In this document: positions 32,764 to 44,525 of the stretch, piece by piece | Layout: each line of letters begins with the position of its first letter | How positions within the stretch are numbered: position 1 is the stretch's first letter | Assembly (NCBI GenBank): GCA_016802295.1 | Contig: JAESIW010000180.1 | Coordinates: forward strand, 4,447,975 to 4,511,974 | DNA length: 64,000 nucleotides | Source of the DNA: Brachionus rotundiformis | Lineage: Eukaryota > Rotifera > Eurotatoria > Ploima > Brachionidae | Reading direction: 5' to 3' | Translations under genes and position numbers: made by a program | The notes under the pieces: model-generated | Database searches by the model: none | The model's input: the letters and a program-made list of their open reading frames with translations, nothing else | Told to the model about the DNA's origin: nothing

Positions 32764-33885
32764 TTTTAAAATTGATGGAATTCAATTTTTACTATTCAAA
32801 GCAATAATTTATTTTAATTAGATATATATGTGAGTTTAAAAATTAATTTTTGTTTTATTATGCCTTATATTTCATTATATTTTGTATGATATGCTTGAAT
32901 AAATTATTTATTTTAAATGGCTTAGAACATGTACTAAATTGTATAAAGCCTTTTTTAAAAAGTTTAATTTAAAAAAAATTTTCCTAAAATCGAATAAATA
33001 ATTGAAGAAGTTTTAAATTTTAAAAACTTCTAATTATCCGCTCTAATTTATTCAAGTGTTTTTAAAATTAAGATTTTAAGAACGCATTTTAATTATTAAG
33101 TTTAATTTTAAATTTTAAAACTTACACAATACAAACATATTAACTTCTTATTTGTTAATATTTTATAGATATAAAAGACAAAAAGAGCATTTCTTTATGG
33201 CAATATAAAATAATTTTGTTCAATAAATATTAAAATAAATATTAACCATTTAACATAATAGATAAAAATTTATTGATTTAATTAAAAAATATCTTGTTAA
33301 GAATTCTAATAAAACTTTTAGGGGTTGAGCATCTCTCAAGTCTGATAATTTCATTATATTTTATATCTTAGTCGATTTTTATAGATTAATAAATCATAAA
33401 AATATGTTTTAAATCACTTCTGATTTTCTTTTTTCATTGATTTGATCATTTTAAAATTTTAAAAAAACACCTAAAATTGTAAAAAATTATATTGAATAAA
33501 TTAAAACTGATTTTTTGAATTTTTGAATTTAAATTTCACAATTTTTACAAGTAAAATTAGAATTTAAATGATAGCGGTAAATATTAAAATTAATATGAAT
33601 AAAAATTATTAAAATAAAATAGAGACAGAAATAATTTAGCTTTTAAATTTTATAATAAAAATACTCAATAGCCATTCAAAAGAAAATTTTAAGTTCGATA
33701 ATAACAATAAATAAACTACGACAAACTCGCGGGTTGCACATATGCCTTACTAGGAACACATGTATGATATGCACCGACATCTAGTTGACAAACAGGGACA
33801 ATAGTAGATTATCTTTTATTATCTTTTCACAATTAGACCGAATGATTAAATACAGTGAGTCATAAATGCTTTAAATAAATAAAAA
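32764..33885. other. AT-rich intergenic stretch upstream of anoctamin
   Basis: No coding or RNA signal. This presumably includes the anoctamin 5' untranslated region and promoter, but no element can be pinpointed. Confidence 0.35.
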
Positions 33886-34160
33886 CACCATAAACATTTT
33901 TAATTGCACGATGAGCACTTTTTACACTTGACTTGAATTTATCATATCTTTGTTTGAATTGGTTGACTATTGAGACTTCTGTTACTTCCAGTGATAAACC
34001 ATTCCACTTGTTAACCACTCTGTTAGTGAACAAGTTGGATGAGGATGACTAGATATTCTTCTGAGGTGTCCTCTGTTCCTTTGGCAGGGGCAAATTGAGT
34101 CTATGAGTTACATGGCGCATGAGTAATACATTTATGGAGTTTGAATAATTAAATGGCTGT
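33886..34160 (-). mobile_element. CR1-like LINE C-terminal fragment
   Basis: Minus-strand reading from 34160 gives SSNLFTNRVVNKWNGLSLEV and then VNQFKQRYDKFKSSVKSA. This is the polymerase C-terminus 'FF.NRVVN.WN.LP..VV...S...FK..LD'. Stops are present upstream. Confidence 0.8.
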
Positions 34161-34184
34161 CTCTAACCACATCACATTCAAGTA

Positions 34185-34700
34185 TGACCAACACACATCC
34201 AATTTCTGATGAGCAAACAACTTAAGTCGCCCCCTGGCTATGCTTGTATCAATAGCCCTATTGAGTCATTTAATCAGTCAATAAAACGCGATTTTACAAA
34301 TTGAAGAAAGCTTAGCATATCTAAAAATTTTAATATATATTAAATTTTAATATATAGATTGTTTACGGGATCTGACCAAATACTATTCAATTAATCTTAT
34401 TCAATTATCATTGACGAATTTAGTTCTGTACCAACTGTTGCTACATATTACATGTCAAAACTAGCAAAAAAATATTTTCTAAAAATTAATGAATTTAATA
34501 GAGTTGAGCCTAAATTGTTTAATTATTATGAAAAATAATTTTTAAACATGAATAACTAATCTTGTTCTTGTAAATATTATCTAAAATGGATTTGGTTTTT
34601 GTGTGTGCTTTTTAACTTAACTACAGACATTGGATGTGTGTTTTTCAAGTTGTGTGCTCATCAGGAATTGAATGGGTCTTGGTCATACTTGAGTGTGTGG
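34185..34700. repeat. Diverged inverted repeat within LINE debris
   Basis: AGTATGACCAACACACATCC and the following TTCTGATGAGCA (34185-34240) recur as a diverged reverse complement near 34630-34697. Two pieces of the same retroelement tail therefore lie in opposite orientation about 400 bp apart. Confidence 0.6.
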
Positions 34701-34860
34701 TGACATAATATTCCCTAATTAAATCAAGTCTCCTCTAATTATAAGCTCTTGGATAGTTGGTAGATACAAAACTGCAAGTCGGTCTTTATAGCTCCAATTC
34801 CTGATCCTAGACACTAGTTTATTGGCCCTTCTTTGAACTTCTTATAAATTAGCTTCACTA
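34700..34860 (-). mobile_element. CR1-like LINE polymerase fragment
   Basis: Minus-strand reading gives EVQRRANKLVSRIRNWSYKD, then RLAVLYLPTIQELIIRGDLI, the 'vQRrATKlv..lr..sY.eRL..L.L.tL..RR.RGDLI' block that sits just upstream of the C-terminal motif found at 33886-34160. It is intact for about 40 codons. Confidence 0.8.
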
Positions 34861-35047
34861 CATAATTTTTTATTAAAAATTTGTTTATAATTTAAATCTA
34901 AAAAAACATTATGTCTTACATGCTTGTTCGGCAAAATAGTATAATTGTCATTTTGCCATTAACTGATAAAATTGTCTTGGCAAAGGCGAGATTGACTGGT
35001 TAAAAAATTAAAGTTAAATAAAGTTAAAGGTAAAATTAAGCTTTATT

Positions 35048-37156
35048 TTAAAGATATTTTAACAAATTAGGTTTTTTATAATAGATAGCTTTAAAAGATT
35101 GTGATCCGTCTTTTCTGTCCCATTTTCTACGAAGATTAACTATGTACGGAAGTAGACTTGGTTCCCTTAAAACAAGTCCTTCTCCACCAAGAGAAAATGC
35201 TCTAATTTTTGCTTTGACATCAGGTCGACTAGTGACCGATGACCAACCTTCATAAAAAAAAATTGACAAAATTTAATAAGCTAAATTTTAAATTCTACCA
35301 AAACACGAAAATACAATGTCCGATGTTGCCATGTGGTTTCCGATGCATGCTATCTCAAAAGTTTTACTCTTTAACAAAGGCAAACTTTCTTGTCTGATAT
35401 GGTGCTTATGTGGTACGCGTAAAACATTACCTTCATTGTAGTATTTTTCATAAAGCTCATCAGCCTGATCAGTTTTAAATGGATTAATTATTGGCAAAGC
35501 CGGACTTGCCATTATTGAAAATAATACTCTCTCGTTATTAGTGCTCTAAACGACTTAATTTGTAAATATCTTCATTTTAAAATTTTACCAATATACTTCT
35601 AATAGATCAATTCTGATTAATCCACCTACAAACAAGCTTTGACCAGGTACCATCCAGTATACTCTTGGCATCATTAAGCCCAAAGGGCTCACAATCTCTA
35701 ATTCTTTTTTGGAAAAATTCTGCAAAATCTTCTGACTTCCTAGAACTCCCGGTGTATCATAGAACCAAGTGGAATAATTTTTATACATTTGAGGCTTGTA
35801 AATCTGTCGAGCATCGTTTTTAAACTTTTGCTTTAGATCTCTTTTACTTTCAAAATTCTGAGCCTCAGCTATCATTCCATTTTCATCCATGGAATAGGTC
35901 GCTTGCGCATTCTCCAAATCAATTTCATCACCTAAAACCGAATATTTTTTAAACGAAGACTCCACTAGTCCAAAAACTTCAGCATTTTTTAATTCATGTG
36001 TTTTTTCGTAATTTTTCATCCTTTTTTTTTCGATATTGACCATTTTTTCCATTTGATTGGCAAGTCTTTTGTGTCTGAGCATTTGCTTTTTGTCGTTCAT
36101 AAACGTAATCGGAAACTTGAGCATATTAAGTGTTGTGCCAGGCCAAAAAGATGTTGTAGCTCGAACTAGAGCTTCGCTAGCCAAAGGTCTACAATAATCT
36201 GAAGATAGCAATTTGTTGAATAAAACAGATTTGCCAGCATTTGCCATGCCCAATAAATACACGTCGCCTTCATCATTCCACAATTCAAAAAATTTAGATA
36301 TCACCCTTTCAACATTAAAGCCTGTCTTGGCACTTATTAGATCGACGTGCTTAATTTGTGGTCCTTTTAGCCCTTTTTTAAGACACTGGTACGAAAGACA
36401 TTTTATGATGTTGTGTTCAAATTTGGGTCCAGTATTTGGCAATAAATCAAATTTATTGCCCAAGAGAACAATATCAACAGGAGAATCAGTTTGTATCAGT
36501 TTAGACCAGCCATCATAGATGGAATTTGGCAAATCAAGTAGGTCGATTAAAATGACCACATGAGCTTTTTTTTCGGAGGTTATTTTTTTAATTATAAAAT
36601 TGTCATAATCAAACGAGTTTGTGGTCAAATTAAGGAGTTTGTTTTTTGTTTTTAAAAACTCACATCTGAAACAAATTGTGTAGTTGAGTTGTTGTTTGGT
36701 CAAGAGTTTAAATTTTCTAGCGTCTACAAAGCCTTCTTTTTGTTTGTCATTACATTGTAGTTTAGCTCCACAGCCACTACAATTTGATCTGTTGTGCTGA
36801 GTAAACTTTGGGTCTTCCTCTAGTTTAAATTGATCCAAATTAAAATCGAACTCAGATAGTTCATTAATTAAGTTCTCCAATTTGGTATTGTCAAAATTGA
36901 ATTTTAATTCGCTTTTGCCAACACCACTTTTTGAACTTAAATGCTTGTTAATCAGGCCAGGTTCTGATTTTAGTGCTTCTTGGGCTGCAGGTGTAAGCTC
37001 GCTCAAATTAAAATCTAGTTTTCTGGTCAAACTTTCGCTTTGGTTTTGTGCAGGTTTTTCAATTGTTCCTTTACGAATGCTCCGGTTTTGTTCAAGATTA
37101 TACAATTTTCTTGAATATTTTTGCAAATTTGAAATTCTAAGCTGTCTAAAAATCAT
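35048..37156 (-). CDS. NOA1: NOA1-type circularly permuted mitochondrial GTPase
   Basis: Exons 37156-35597, 35545-35299 and 35247-35048 (introns of 51 nt each) join in phase to 668 residues. The order of motifs is permuted as in the NOA1/YqeH family. A Cys-rich zinc motif comes first (CSGCGAKLQC ... CFRC, residues ~127-180), then G4 NKFDLLP, G5 SAKTGFN, G1 GMANAGKSVLFN, G2 TSFWPGTT and G3 DTPG. A C-terminal region with GGEGLVLREP completes the fold. Family members act in mitochondrial translation and ribosome assembly. The basic N-terminus (MIFRQLRISNLQKYSRKL) fits a mitochondrial targeting sequence. The gene reads away from the anoctamin with ~2.3 kb of LINE debris between them. Confidence 0.93.
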
Positions 37157-37849
37157 TTAATTATTTTTTTAAATTAAATTTGTTTGATTTTTTAAATTTT
37201 TTTAATGAATTTAAAAAATGAACGATTTTCTTTTCATCTATTTAACTTAACATTTGTATCAAATATAAACAAGGTAACAAATGGCATTGGAGCAGAGCAG
37301 TATCAATTATATTTAGTAATTCCAGTTTTGCTCTTTTTTATTTAAATTTAAAAATAATAGAAATTAAAATTTTTGAAAAAAGTACAAAAATTTTTTTCCT
37401 TCTTCACTCCATTTTTTTAGGAAAATCTGAAATTCTTACGGATTTCGCGTCTTGCAGGTATGGAATATTAATTTTTCTTCTCTTCTCATTAGAGAACATC
37501 AATAATTTCTATAATGATAATCTTCTTTTACACATATCATCTGTCCATATTCAGGGAAAATAATCCATAAATGCACATAAGAGACTGTTGAGCAGATAGA
37601 GCAAGCAATGCGGTGTTCAGGACCATCTTTCGTGGTACCATAGATATTTTTATGTGTTGCACGAGTTCCTCTTGTTTCAGTCTAATGTTGTATGGACGAC
37701 AACTAAATATCATAACTACTCTCCTACAATATTTTAGTGAATAAAGACTTTCTTCTGATTTCTTTATCTTTTTTAAAACATCTATCATGTCTTCATTTTA
37801 TCTTTATTCAAACATATTACAAATTTTAACTTATAATTTATTTATTCAA
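37157..37849. other. Spacer containing an unassigned 83-codon ORF
   Basis: Minus-strand positions 37788-37537 are open for 83 codons (starting MIDVLKKIKKSEESLYSLKY, with a hydrophobic end ...LALSAQQSLMCIYGLF). I do not recognise it, and it lies just 3' of the LINE tail in the same orientation. It may be an orphan exon or chance. The rest is AT-rich. Confidence 0.25.
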
Positions 37850-38885
37850 GTTGCTTCTCCCCATGTCATTTCCATTTCGATGAGCTATTTCGTGATTGCT
37901 GATCTCCATGTAGCTGGACTTTGTATCTTTCTTCGCCCTCTGAGGTTTACATTGTAGAGCTCTGTTTGGTAATCCTTATCTTTTCATTCTAAGTACATGT
38001 CCAAGCCAACACTGTCTTTCGTTTATTCTTGATATATTGACTCATTGGCTCTGACTTTTTTCTTCTGTATAGCTCATCGTTCAACAATGCTTCAGGCTAG
38101 TTTTTCCCAAGAATCGTTTTCAGACTGCTAGTGTGAAAGTTTTTCAGACTTTTTCTATCTAATTCAGACATTCTCCACCATTCGCTTCCGTACATCAATG
38201 TATCTTAAGTTACTTTTTCAAATCTATTTTAGATGTCTTTATGCGTTCCCATTGATTCAGTTTTGGTTCTTTCTAAGTATGTGAATTAATTTCCAAACTC
38301 AATTATTGTACCATCAATGGTAATTGGGGTATTAGATTTGGTACTTATGCACATGACTTTTGTTTTGGCCCCATTTATTTCAAGTCTGCTGGCCTGGCGT
38401 TCACAAAATTCTAGGTTTTCATATGCATGTCCATTTCCATAAATCTTCTGCAAAGTCTAGATCTTCAAGCTTTATTGTTAACTCCCATTGTATACCACTC
38501 GGGATCGAACTAGCTTTTCTAATGACATAATTGATCACAATTAGGAACAGCGCCGAAGAGAGAGCACATCCTTGTCTAACTCCTGTACATATTTTGAAGC
38601 TTTCAGATTGTCCTTTTTCTAGTATTACGCTATATTGGAAACTCTCAGTTTTATCATGTTAACAATATCTTGTGGTAAAGGGTTTCTCTGTGTATGCTAT
38701 CAAATGCCTTCTTGAAGTCGACAAAGTTTAGGATTAATGGGCTATTCCATTCCAGACTTTGTTCTATGATTTTCCTCAGTGCAAATAACTGATCAATGTA
38801 TCCTCTTGTTCTTTTGAATCATCCTCGTTATTCTCTAAGTTTTGCCATTATATCGGTGTCTAGAAAATATTTTTTGGTTTTATTA
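37850..38885 (-). mobile_element. RTE/I-like LINE remnant, reverse transcriptase to 3' tail
   Basis: On the minus strand, in order: a VDFKKAFDSIHRE-like block near 38700, LEDLDFAEDLWKW near 38440 (the Y/F-A-D-D catalytic box altered to FAED), RLEINGAKTKVMCISTKSN near 38370, WLGHVLRMK near 38000, and GRRKIQSPATWRSAITK near 37900. This covers about 1 kb of a single polymerase with stops throughout. It is the longest LINE remnant in the window and can serve as a reference for the shorter pieces. Confidence 0.9.
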
Positions 38886-39889
38886 ATAAAACATTATTAA
38901 TTAATTATCTCATTTTTTGATCCTTAATAATAAAATATGAAGAATTTACATTTTCGAAATTTCCAGCCTAATCAAAATTAATTGAACTCATGATTTATTT
39001 AAAATAATATTTTAGTTTAAATTCTTAATTTTAACTCAATTTTCGAGTCCGCGATTAAGAACAGATTCGAAATTTTGAACTATTTAATTCAAAAATAATA
39101 AAAGATAATTAGAACTTTTTCCAAGAAAATAGTATTGCGTGATTGAAAATTTATTTTTTCTTATAAATATGAAAATAGCAAAAATTAAAAGAAAAAGCTT
39201 CATTTTCTTGCTAATTATCAGACTTATAAACTGATACAATTTATTTATTATAAACTTTGCTTGAAGCATACTTAATGAAATAGAAAAGCTTTCTTTCCGA
39301 ATTGACCAAGTACCAAATTTGAAATAAAAGCCTTTTCCCAACTACATCAAGAACAATATTTTTTAAATCATTTTCCAAAATAAGCTTTAAATTACTTTTT
39401 TAATTATAAGTGTTCTAAATATTATACTGAACCTTTTTTGAGAACTTAGTAAATCCAATACCAAACAAAATTAAATAAAAATAATTTTGCAAAAACATTT
39501 ATCAAAAGAATAGAAAAATTTTTTATATCATAAATACAATAATGTCAACTTGAGAATATATTTATAAAATTAGCAGAAAGCTAACGAATGAACCTATTTA
39601 AAGATTTAATTTTTAAAATATGAGGAATTTACATTTACAAAATTTCCAAGCTATTTAAAATTAAACTTATAATTTATTTAAAGTAATATTTCAGTTTTAA
39701 ATAGAAAATCGAATTCTGTTGGGAAAAGAGTTGCTCATTTTTTCTGACTTGAAGTTCTTTTCCCAATTTTTTTTCAGGATAATAATTAATTCTAATGTTT
39801 TTAAAATTTTTTTATTAATATAAATCATGAAGTATTTTTGAATCAGTTTTGCTTTTTTTATAAAATTGTCTTCAATTTTCTAAAATAGA
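38886..39889. other. AT-rich intergenic stretch
   Basis: No supported gene. A possible splice acceptor (AAAATAG) sits just before 39890, so an upstream exon of the next gene could lie here. Confidence 0.35.
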
Positions 39890-40878
39890 ATGGAAAACAT
39901 TATCAAAATATGTCTAGCTTTTGCTTTTGGTACAAATGGACATTGTGTCTACAATTCACAATACCGTTCATTAAACTGTGAAATGACCGATCTTGATATG
40001 AGTCCAACTTCAGTCGATCAGTTTAAAACGCTGGACAATTTTCTTTGTACCAAAGAGTGCAATGTAAAGACAAATTGTTCAGCTGCCCAGTTTAATTACT
40101 TTAATAACAATTGCATTTTAGTCTATCAAGGAAGTCAACTTAAGTTGGAAATGTCAAAGCAATCAAACATTTTCATCAAAGAATCTTTTGGGTATTGAAT
40201 AAACTTTTCCCATTGAATAAAATTTTAAATTTGTCATTTAGTTTCGATTTGAGTAATTGTTCAATATCAGGATTAGCTCATTATTGGTCTTTTTCTGGAC
40301 ATTTTCTGGACTTAGTTAGTGGTAGGCCAATTAATGGCATAAAATATTCGTTGGACAGCGACCAGTCTAACCTTGAAAATTCAGCCATGAAGATCTACCA
40401 AGGATATGTTAATTTTCCCGATAATGTGCTAATGAATGAAAATTTTACCTTCATGACTTGGATAAAGATTTTAACTCCTGTAGAATATTTTCGCATACTC
40501 AGATGTGGTAAAAATAGAGACCAAGTAATTTTGGTAATTTACAAATCAAGCCATATTATTTTGCGAATATTTGATACTCTAAATAGAAAATTGGAAGATT
40601 TCTATTTTAATTTAAGCTCTTATGGAAACCTTGATTTTCTAAATTGGTTTCACATTGCAGTTAGCTTTAATCAAAATGAAGCAAAAATATACATAAATTA
40701 CACAATACAGAAAACCATTACTAACATACCGGTTTCAAAAAATATTTATTTGTGTGATTGTGGTAAATTTCAATTGGATTCAACAACTACAAATACAAAT
40801 GCGATATTTGATGAAATCAAAATATTCGAAAAAAGCCTAAGTAGCAATGAGATACTAAAAGAATTTGAGAAAAATTAA
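39890..40878 (+). CDS. Secreted/extracellular protein with PAN-like and LamG-type domains
   Basis: Exons 39890-40191 and 40242-40878 (50-nt intron) join at G|FDLSNC to give a ~312-residue protein. The N-terminal ~100 residues hold paired cysteines in an apple/PAN-like pattern (C...C...FLCTKEC...C...NNCIL). The rest is a single concanavalin/LamG-like jelly roll: GLAHYWSFSG, FTFMTWIKI, WFHIAVSFNQNEAKIYIN and AIFDEIKIFEKSLS are the characteristic strands. The start is weakly hydrophobic (IIKICLAFAFG), so a signal peptide is plausible. A splice acceptor just before the ATG leaves open an upstream exon. The ligand is unknown. Confidence 0.75.
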
Positions 40879-41299
40879 TTCAAAAGAAATATACTTATTA
40901 TGGAAATTTTACTTTAAAATAAAACTAAATCACTATTTTTTTCATTAATGAAATTCTTAAATTTTGAACTAAAATTTAATTTAGTTTAATAAAACAAAAT
41001 GGCAAATGTATCCAAATTTTATCATCAATATAGTTTTTGTGAACGGATTTATAATTAGCAAAAATAGCATTTACTCTCTTATAAAATCTTAAAATTTTCG
41101 GCAGACCGGTGGCTATGCCGTGGGTCTAGAACAAAAAGCTTTAGGTCCAAAATTAATAAAAGAGATAGTAATAGGGACTTAGTTATAGATAACTTATTAA
41201 AGAATAGGATCATTTAAGAGCTTCCTCTCTCCAAACCACCTAGATTTTGTGGGACCTTCTTTTTAGAGGAGAAACTCGGCTGATAACTCGGATCGGTAA
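40879..41299. other. Intergenic spacer
   Basis: AT-rich to 41100, then GC-richer DNA grading into the retroelement remnant. No gene recognised. Confidence 0.35.
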
Positions 41300-41930
41300 G
41301 ATAATCCCGCTAACTAAATTCTGCCTAAAGTCTGTGTACTTGACCACTACAGACATCAAGTGGACTAAAATTTTATAGTAGACAAAGATATATTTTAAGT
41401 AGGCCTTATTCAATGTGCCAGTGCACCCTAAGTCGAGATTGTCAATTTAAAAGAATGCCTGGTAAATTAAAAGAACTTCCCTCCGTACCGGAAAGTGATT
41501 AAAAATTTAGACTTGGGTTGGCACGTTGAAAAAGGTTTGCTTCAAATCTATTTTAGTATACCTAAGATGTTTAGGCGATTGCTGATTTGCGACCACATAA
41601 AATACTAACTTAAGAAAAAATTTGGTGACTTGATTACAATGTTTAAAGCAGAGAAATCTGCGATAAGTCTAACTTTTGAGTCGGGTCTCTCTAACAGGAA
41701 GAATGGAAAGTTTAGATAAGGCCACTTCTTCCACTATCATTGCCTTAATTAGATTAGCTACTAAATCGCTATTCGGGTCACTTTTGAGGAAATTCTTTTA
41801 AAACCTTAGGTTCTGGCTGACTTTTTGGTCGTCCAGATTATTGAAAAGTCCTTTGGCATTGGGAATTCACTGTTAAACCTGGGTATGTCCGTAGGGAGGC
41901 TGAAATGTATGCCTCAGCATAATTAAAAGT
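41300..41930 (+). mobile_element. Decayed retroelement polymerase, possibly DIRS- or gypsy-like
   Basis: The plus strand reads ALFNVPVHPKSRLSI near 41410-41455, the 'DAYFNVPVHPxSR' palm motif of DIRS and some LTR polymerases. Broken frames follow, with SLTGRMESLDKATSSTIIAL and IRLATKSLFGSLL near 41690-41790, which parallel the 'SLPxEKM..L......T...LA+LIG' segment downstream of the palm. Base composition is clearly richer in G+C than the flanks. Many stops are present. The family is uncertain. Confidence 0.5.
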
Positions 41931-41974
41931 ACGATCTTCTACAGTCAGAGCTCGATTATGTCATTTCTTCCACT

Positions 41975-42285
41975 CTTATGATTAATACCATCTATAACAA
42001 CTATGGTACAAAATATTTATAAAAAACAGCTATTGAAAAAACAACATAAAAAAACTGAATTTACAATTCTGGGATAAAAATAAGCTGGGAGATAATCGAG
42101 CTTTTAGTGTACTTCAAAAAGATATATTTTTCAATTCAAACTGGTCACTTACTTAGTCTTACATGGTTTAGATTTAAATATATAAAACTGTTATGCACAT
42201 TTGATCTAAAATTTCCTCCTATGATTAATACCATCTATTACAACTATGGAAAAAAAAATTATCAAAAACAACTAATGAAAAAGTC
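41975..42285. repeat. Pair of ~60-bp direct repeats
   Basis: TATGATTAATACCATCTATA with the following CAACTATGG occurs at ~41977 and again at ~42219 with near-identical flanks, 242 bp apart. The nature is unknown. Confidence 0.6.
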
Positions 42286-42359
42286 TCGGATCTAGGTATA
42301 TTCAAAATGACTTGAACTGAACTAACCAAATAAAATATTGCACCAGTCGTGAAATCATA

Positions 42360-42545
42360 TTTTGGGCATGATTGCTAAAAATTTTAAAAAGTTAAACTAT
42401 GATTCATTGAGAATGCTTTAATATGGCACTGATTAGACCTCGTCTAGAGTAAGCTATAAGCTTATGTTGTCCATTTCTTGAAAAAGACATTTCTAAAATC
42501 GACTAAGTCCAAAATTGAGCAACGAAAATAATTTTATATTATTGC
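42360..42545 (+). mobile_element. CR1-like LINE fragment
   Basis: One frame reads MALIRPRLE, stop, AISLCCPFLEKDISKID, stop, VQN, matching 'LVRPHLEYA...W.P..KKDI..IEKVQRRATK' of CR1 polymerases. Three stops within 60 codons show it is dead. Confidence 0.7.
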
Positions 42546-42743
42546 TTGATCAAGACAAAAAAAATTTTGAAATTATGCTGTAATTTATTAGAAGGGGATT
42601 AGATTGATATAATCAAATAAAAATAATTTTTAATTATCTTATTTTTTAAAATTTATAATTAAATTTATGAAAAGACTAGATATTTAAATAAAAATATTTA
42701 TTTCCTTAAATTATTTGCTAAAATAGATACATTTTAAAAATAA

Positions 42744-44525
42744 TCATGTGGTGATCTTTTTAAAGTCAATGTTGCCAGCCATTTGTGTTTCAATAGGTTC
42801 ATGCATCAGATCTTCAAAGCATTCTTCTCGACAAAGTAACAGATCTTCAACTACTTCTTTTTCTTTAGGCTCAATTAACTGAATCTCATCACCAAACCAG
42901 TCCAAAAATTTTATTACCACTCCATTTGTCCATCCAAAACCTTCTTGCACAATATATTCACCACCACCACCATATTGTCCAAGTTCATCAGCAGCATACT
43001 TTTCGAAAATATAATTTGTTCTAAGCCATCCATGGTACACGGTGTTGACAAAACGCTGTGCTATATTTAAAGCTTGCTCTTTTCGGCCAGTAAGCCTCAA
43101 ATAATTTACCATCCAATAGTTATATGGTGCCCAAACATTCGGAAAATCCCATTGCTGCCTAGATTCTACATTGGATACCGGAACTCCGCTCACATGATTA
43201 AACAGCAATGATCTATACCTCTTTATAATAATGTCTGGATCCACAGGTGCCTTCACTCCACTCCACAATGGACTCAAATCTGATATATACAAAAACTTAT
43301 CATTAACTCGATTATTCTTTAGATTAAAATCTCCCCATGTATTTAAATTTTTGTTCCAAAATACTTTATTTATGGCTCTGTGGCGCCTTTTAATCGCTCT
43401 TTCATAATAATCTTTTTTATCACTATTCAAAATTTTATGAAATTTAAACAAACTCATCTCGTTCATATACATTATAGAATTTAAATCAACTGGAATTATG
43501 TTCTTAATTTGAATGGTTTTTATGTCACATGGGTCCTCTAACCATCTTGAACTAAAATCCCAACCTGACTCAGTTGCTGTTATGATATTTGAAAAATAGT
43601 CTTCTTTGTTCGCGTGGTTCAGCGCGTTTAAGTAGTCCTCTGAATAGGATTCTGGTCTTGGGTTGTAACTTCTCACCTTGTATAAATTTAGCCGGAAATA
43701 TTCCCCATTAAGCTCAAGTATCATGGATTTATTTTTCATCCAATACTCATACTCAGTGTCCAAGAATTGGATAGAGTCCATCAGAAATTGGACATCGCCA
43801 GTCTCTTGAAAATAAGACTCAACCATTTGAATAAGCAGAGGAGGCTGACTTCTATTCAAATAATACAATCGCGATCCATTGGGCACGAAGCCATTTACTT
43901 TAACAACCTCTAAAAAATTTTCAATTATTCCTTTGGCAGTACTGGTCATTCCAGAGCTCAAAAGGCCTTCAATACACCAATAAGTGTCCCAATAGTAGTA
44001 CTCAATGAATCTTCCACCGGGTACTATAAAGGAATTTTTCGAAAATAAGGCTGTTGATGTACAATCAGTACAAACTCTTGTCTTGTCAAAATTTCGAATA
44101 AGCATTTTCCATTTAGAGTTTAGATAGCCGCCAAAATTAAGTAATTTTTTATCATTTAATTTATCCAAAAATGGAGCATGCTCAAACCAATCATTTGGCT
44201 CTACTTGTACCAAATCGTGGCCTACCTCGTGAAAATTTTCATCCAGAAATTTTTTTATGTCCTCAATGGAAGGTGAATCGCCGAGTTTATTAAAATTGGA
44301 AATTACTATTTCATCACGGTATTTTGTTACCATGTCCACAAATGTTTTACTATCTTTGTACACATTGCTCATTTGAATTATGTGCAAAAGCCTCTCATTG
44401 CCAATGATGAGACTCTTTTTCAATGAAGTCATGTCCGAAAAAGAGCGACATTTGCGGATGCAGCAACATCGAGTTTTACACGTGTATTTGGTACATTTTA
44501 GCATTTTGGATAAAGATTTTATCAT
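42744..44525 (-). CDS. TREH: Trehalase (glycoside hydrolase family 37)
   Basis: A single exon encodes 593 residues. Both family signatures are intact: PGGRFIEYYYWDTYW (residues ~169-183) and QQWDFPNVWAPYNYW (~460). The catalytic acid region ESGWDFSSRW and the base region VQEGFGWTNG are present, as is the glycine loop ELGQYGGGGEY. The enzyme hydrolyses trehalose to glucose. DSKTFVDM at ~57-64 matches the conserved N-terminal motif. The usual secretory signal is not apparent: the 40 residues before it are basic and Cys-rich (CTKYTCKTRCCCIRKCRS) rather than hydrophobic. The product may therefore be cytosolic, or an upstream exon with a signal may have been missed. The C-terminus lacks a hydrophobic GPI-type tail. 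Confidence 0.95.
   Translation of the reverse strand: MIKSLSKMLKCTKYTCKTRCCCIRKCRSFSDMTSLKKSLIIGNERLLHIIQMSNVYKDSKTFVDMVTKYRDEIVISNFNKLGDSPSIEDIKKFLDENFHEVGHDLVQVEPNDWFEHAPFLDKLNDKKLLNFGGYLNSKWKMLIRNFDKTRVCTDCTSTALFSKNSFIVPGGRFIEYYYWDTYWCIEGLLSSGMTSTAKGIIENFLEVVKVNGFVPNGSRLYYLNRSQPPLLIQMVESYFQETGDVQFLMDSIQFLDTEYEYWMKNKSMILELNGEYFRLNLYKVRSYNPRPESYSEDYLNALNHANKEDYFSNIITATESGWDFSSRWLEDPCDIKTIQIKNIIPVDLNSIMYMNEMSLFKFHKILNSDKKDYYERAIKRRHRAINKVFWNKNLNTWGDFNLKNNRVNDKFLYISDLSPLWSGVKAPVDPDIIIKRYRSLLFNHVSGVPVSNVESRQQWDFPNVWAPYNYWMVNYLRLTGRKEQALNIAQRFVNTVYHGWLRTNYIFEKYAADELGQYGGGGEYIVQEGFGWTNGVVIKFLDWFGDEIQLIEPKEKEVVEDLLLCREECFEDLMHEPIETQMAGNIDFKKITT

Noticed and set aside
35048..37156. LSG1/YlqF-type cytosolic GTPase instead of NOA1
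   Set aside because: The zinc Cys cluster precedes the permuted G motifs and a C-terminal RNA-binding-like region follows, which is the NOA1/YqeH order.
39084..39341. 85-codon minus-strand ORF
   Set aside because: It is a low-complexity Ile/Phe/Lys composition typical of chance ORFs in AT-rich DNA.
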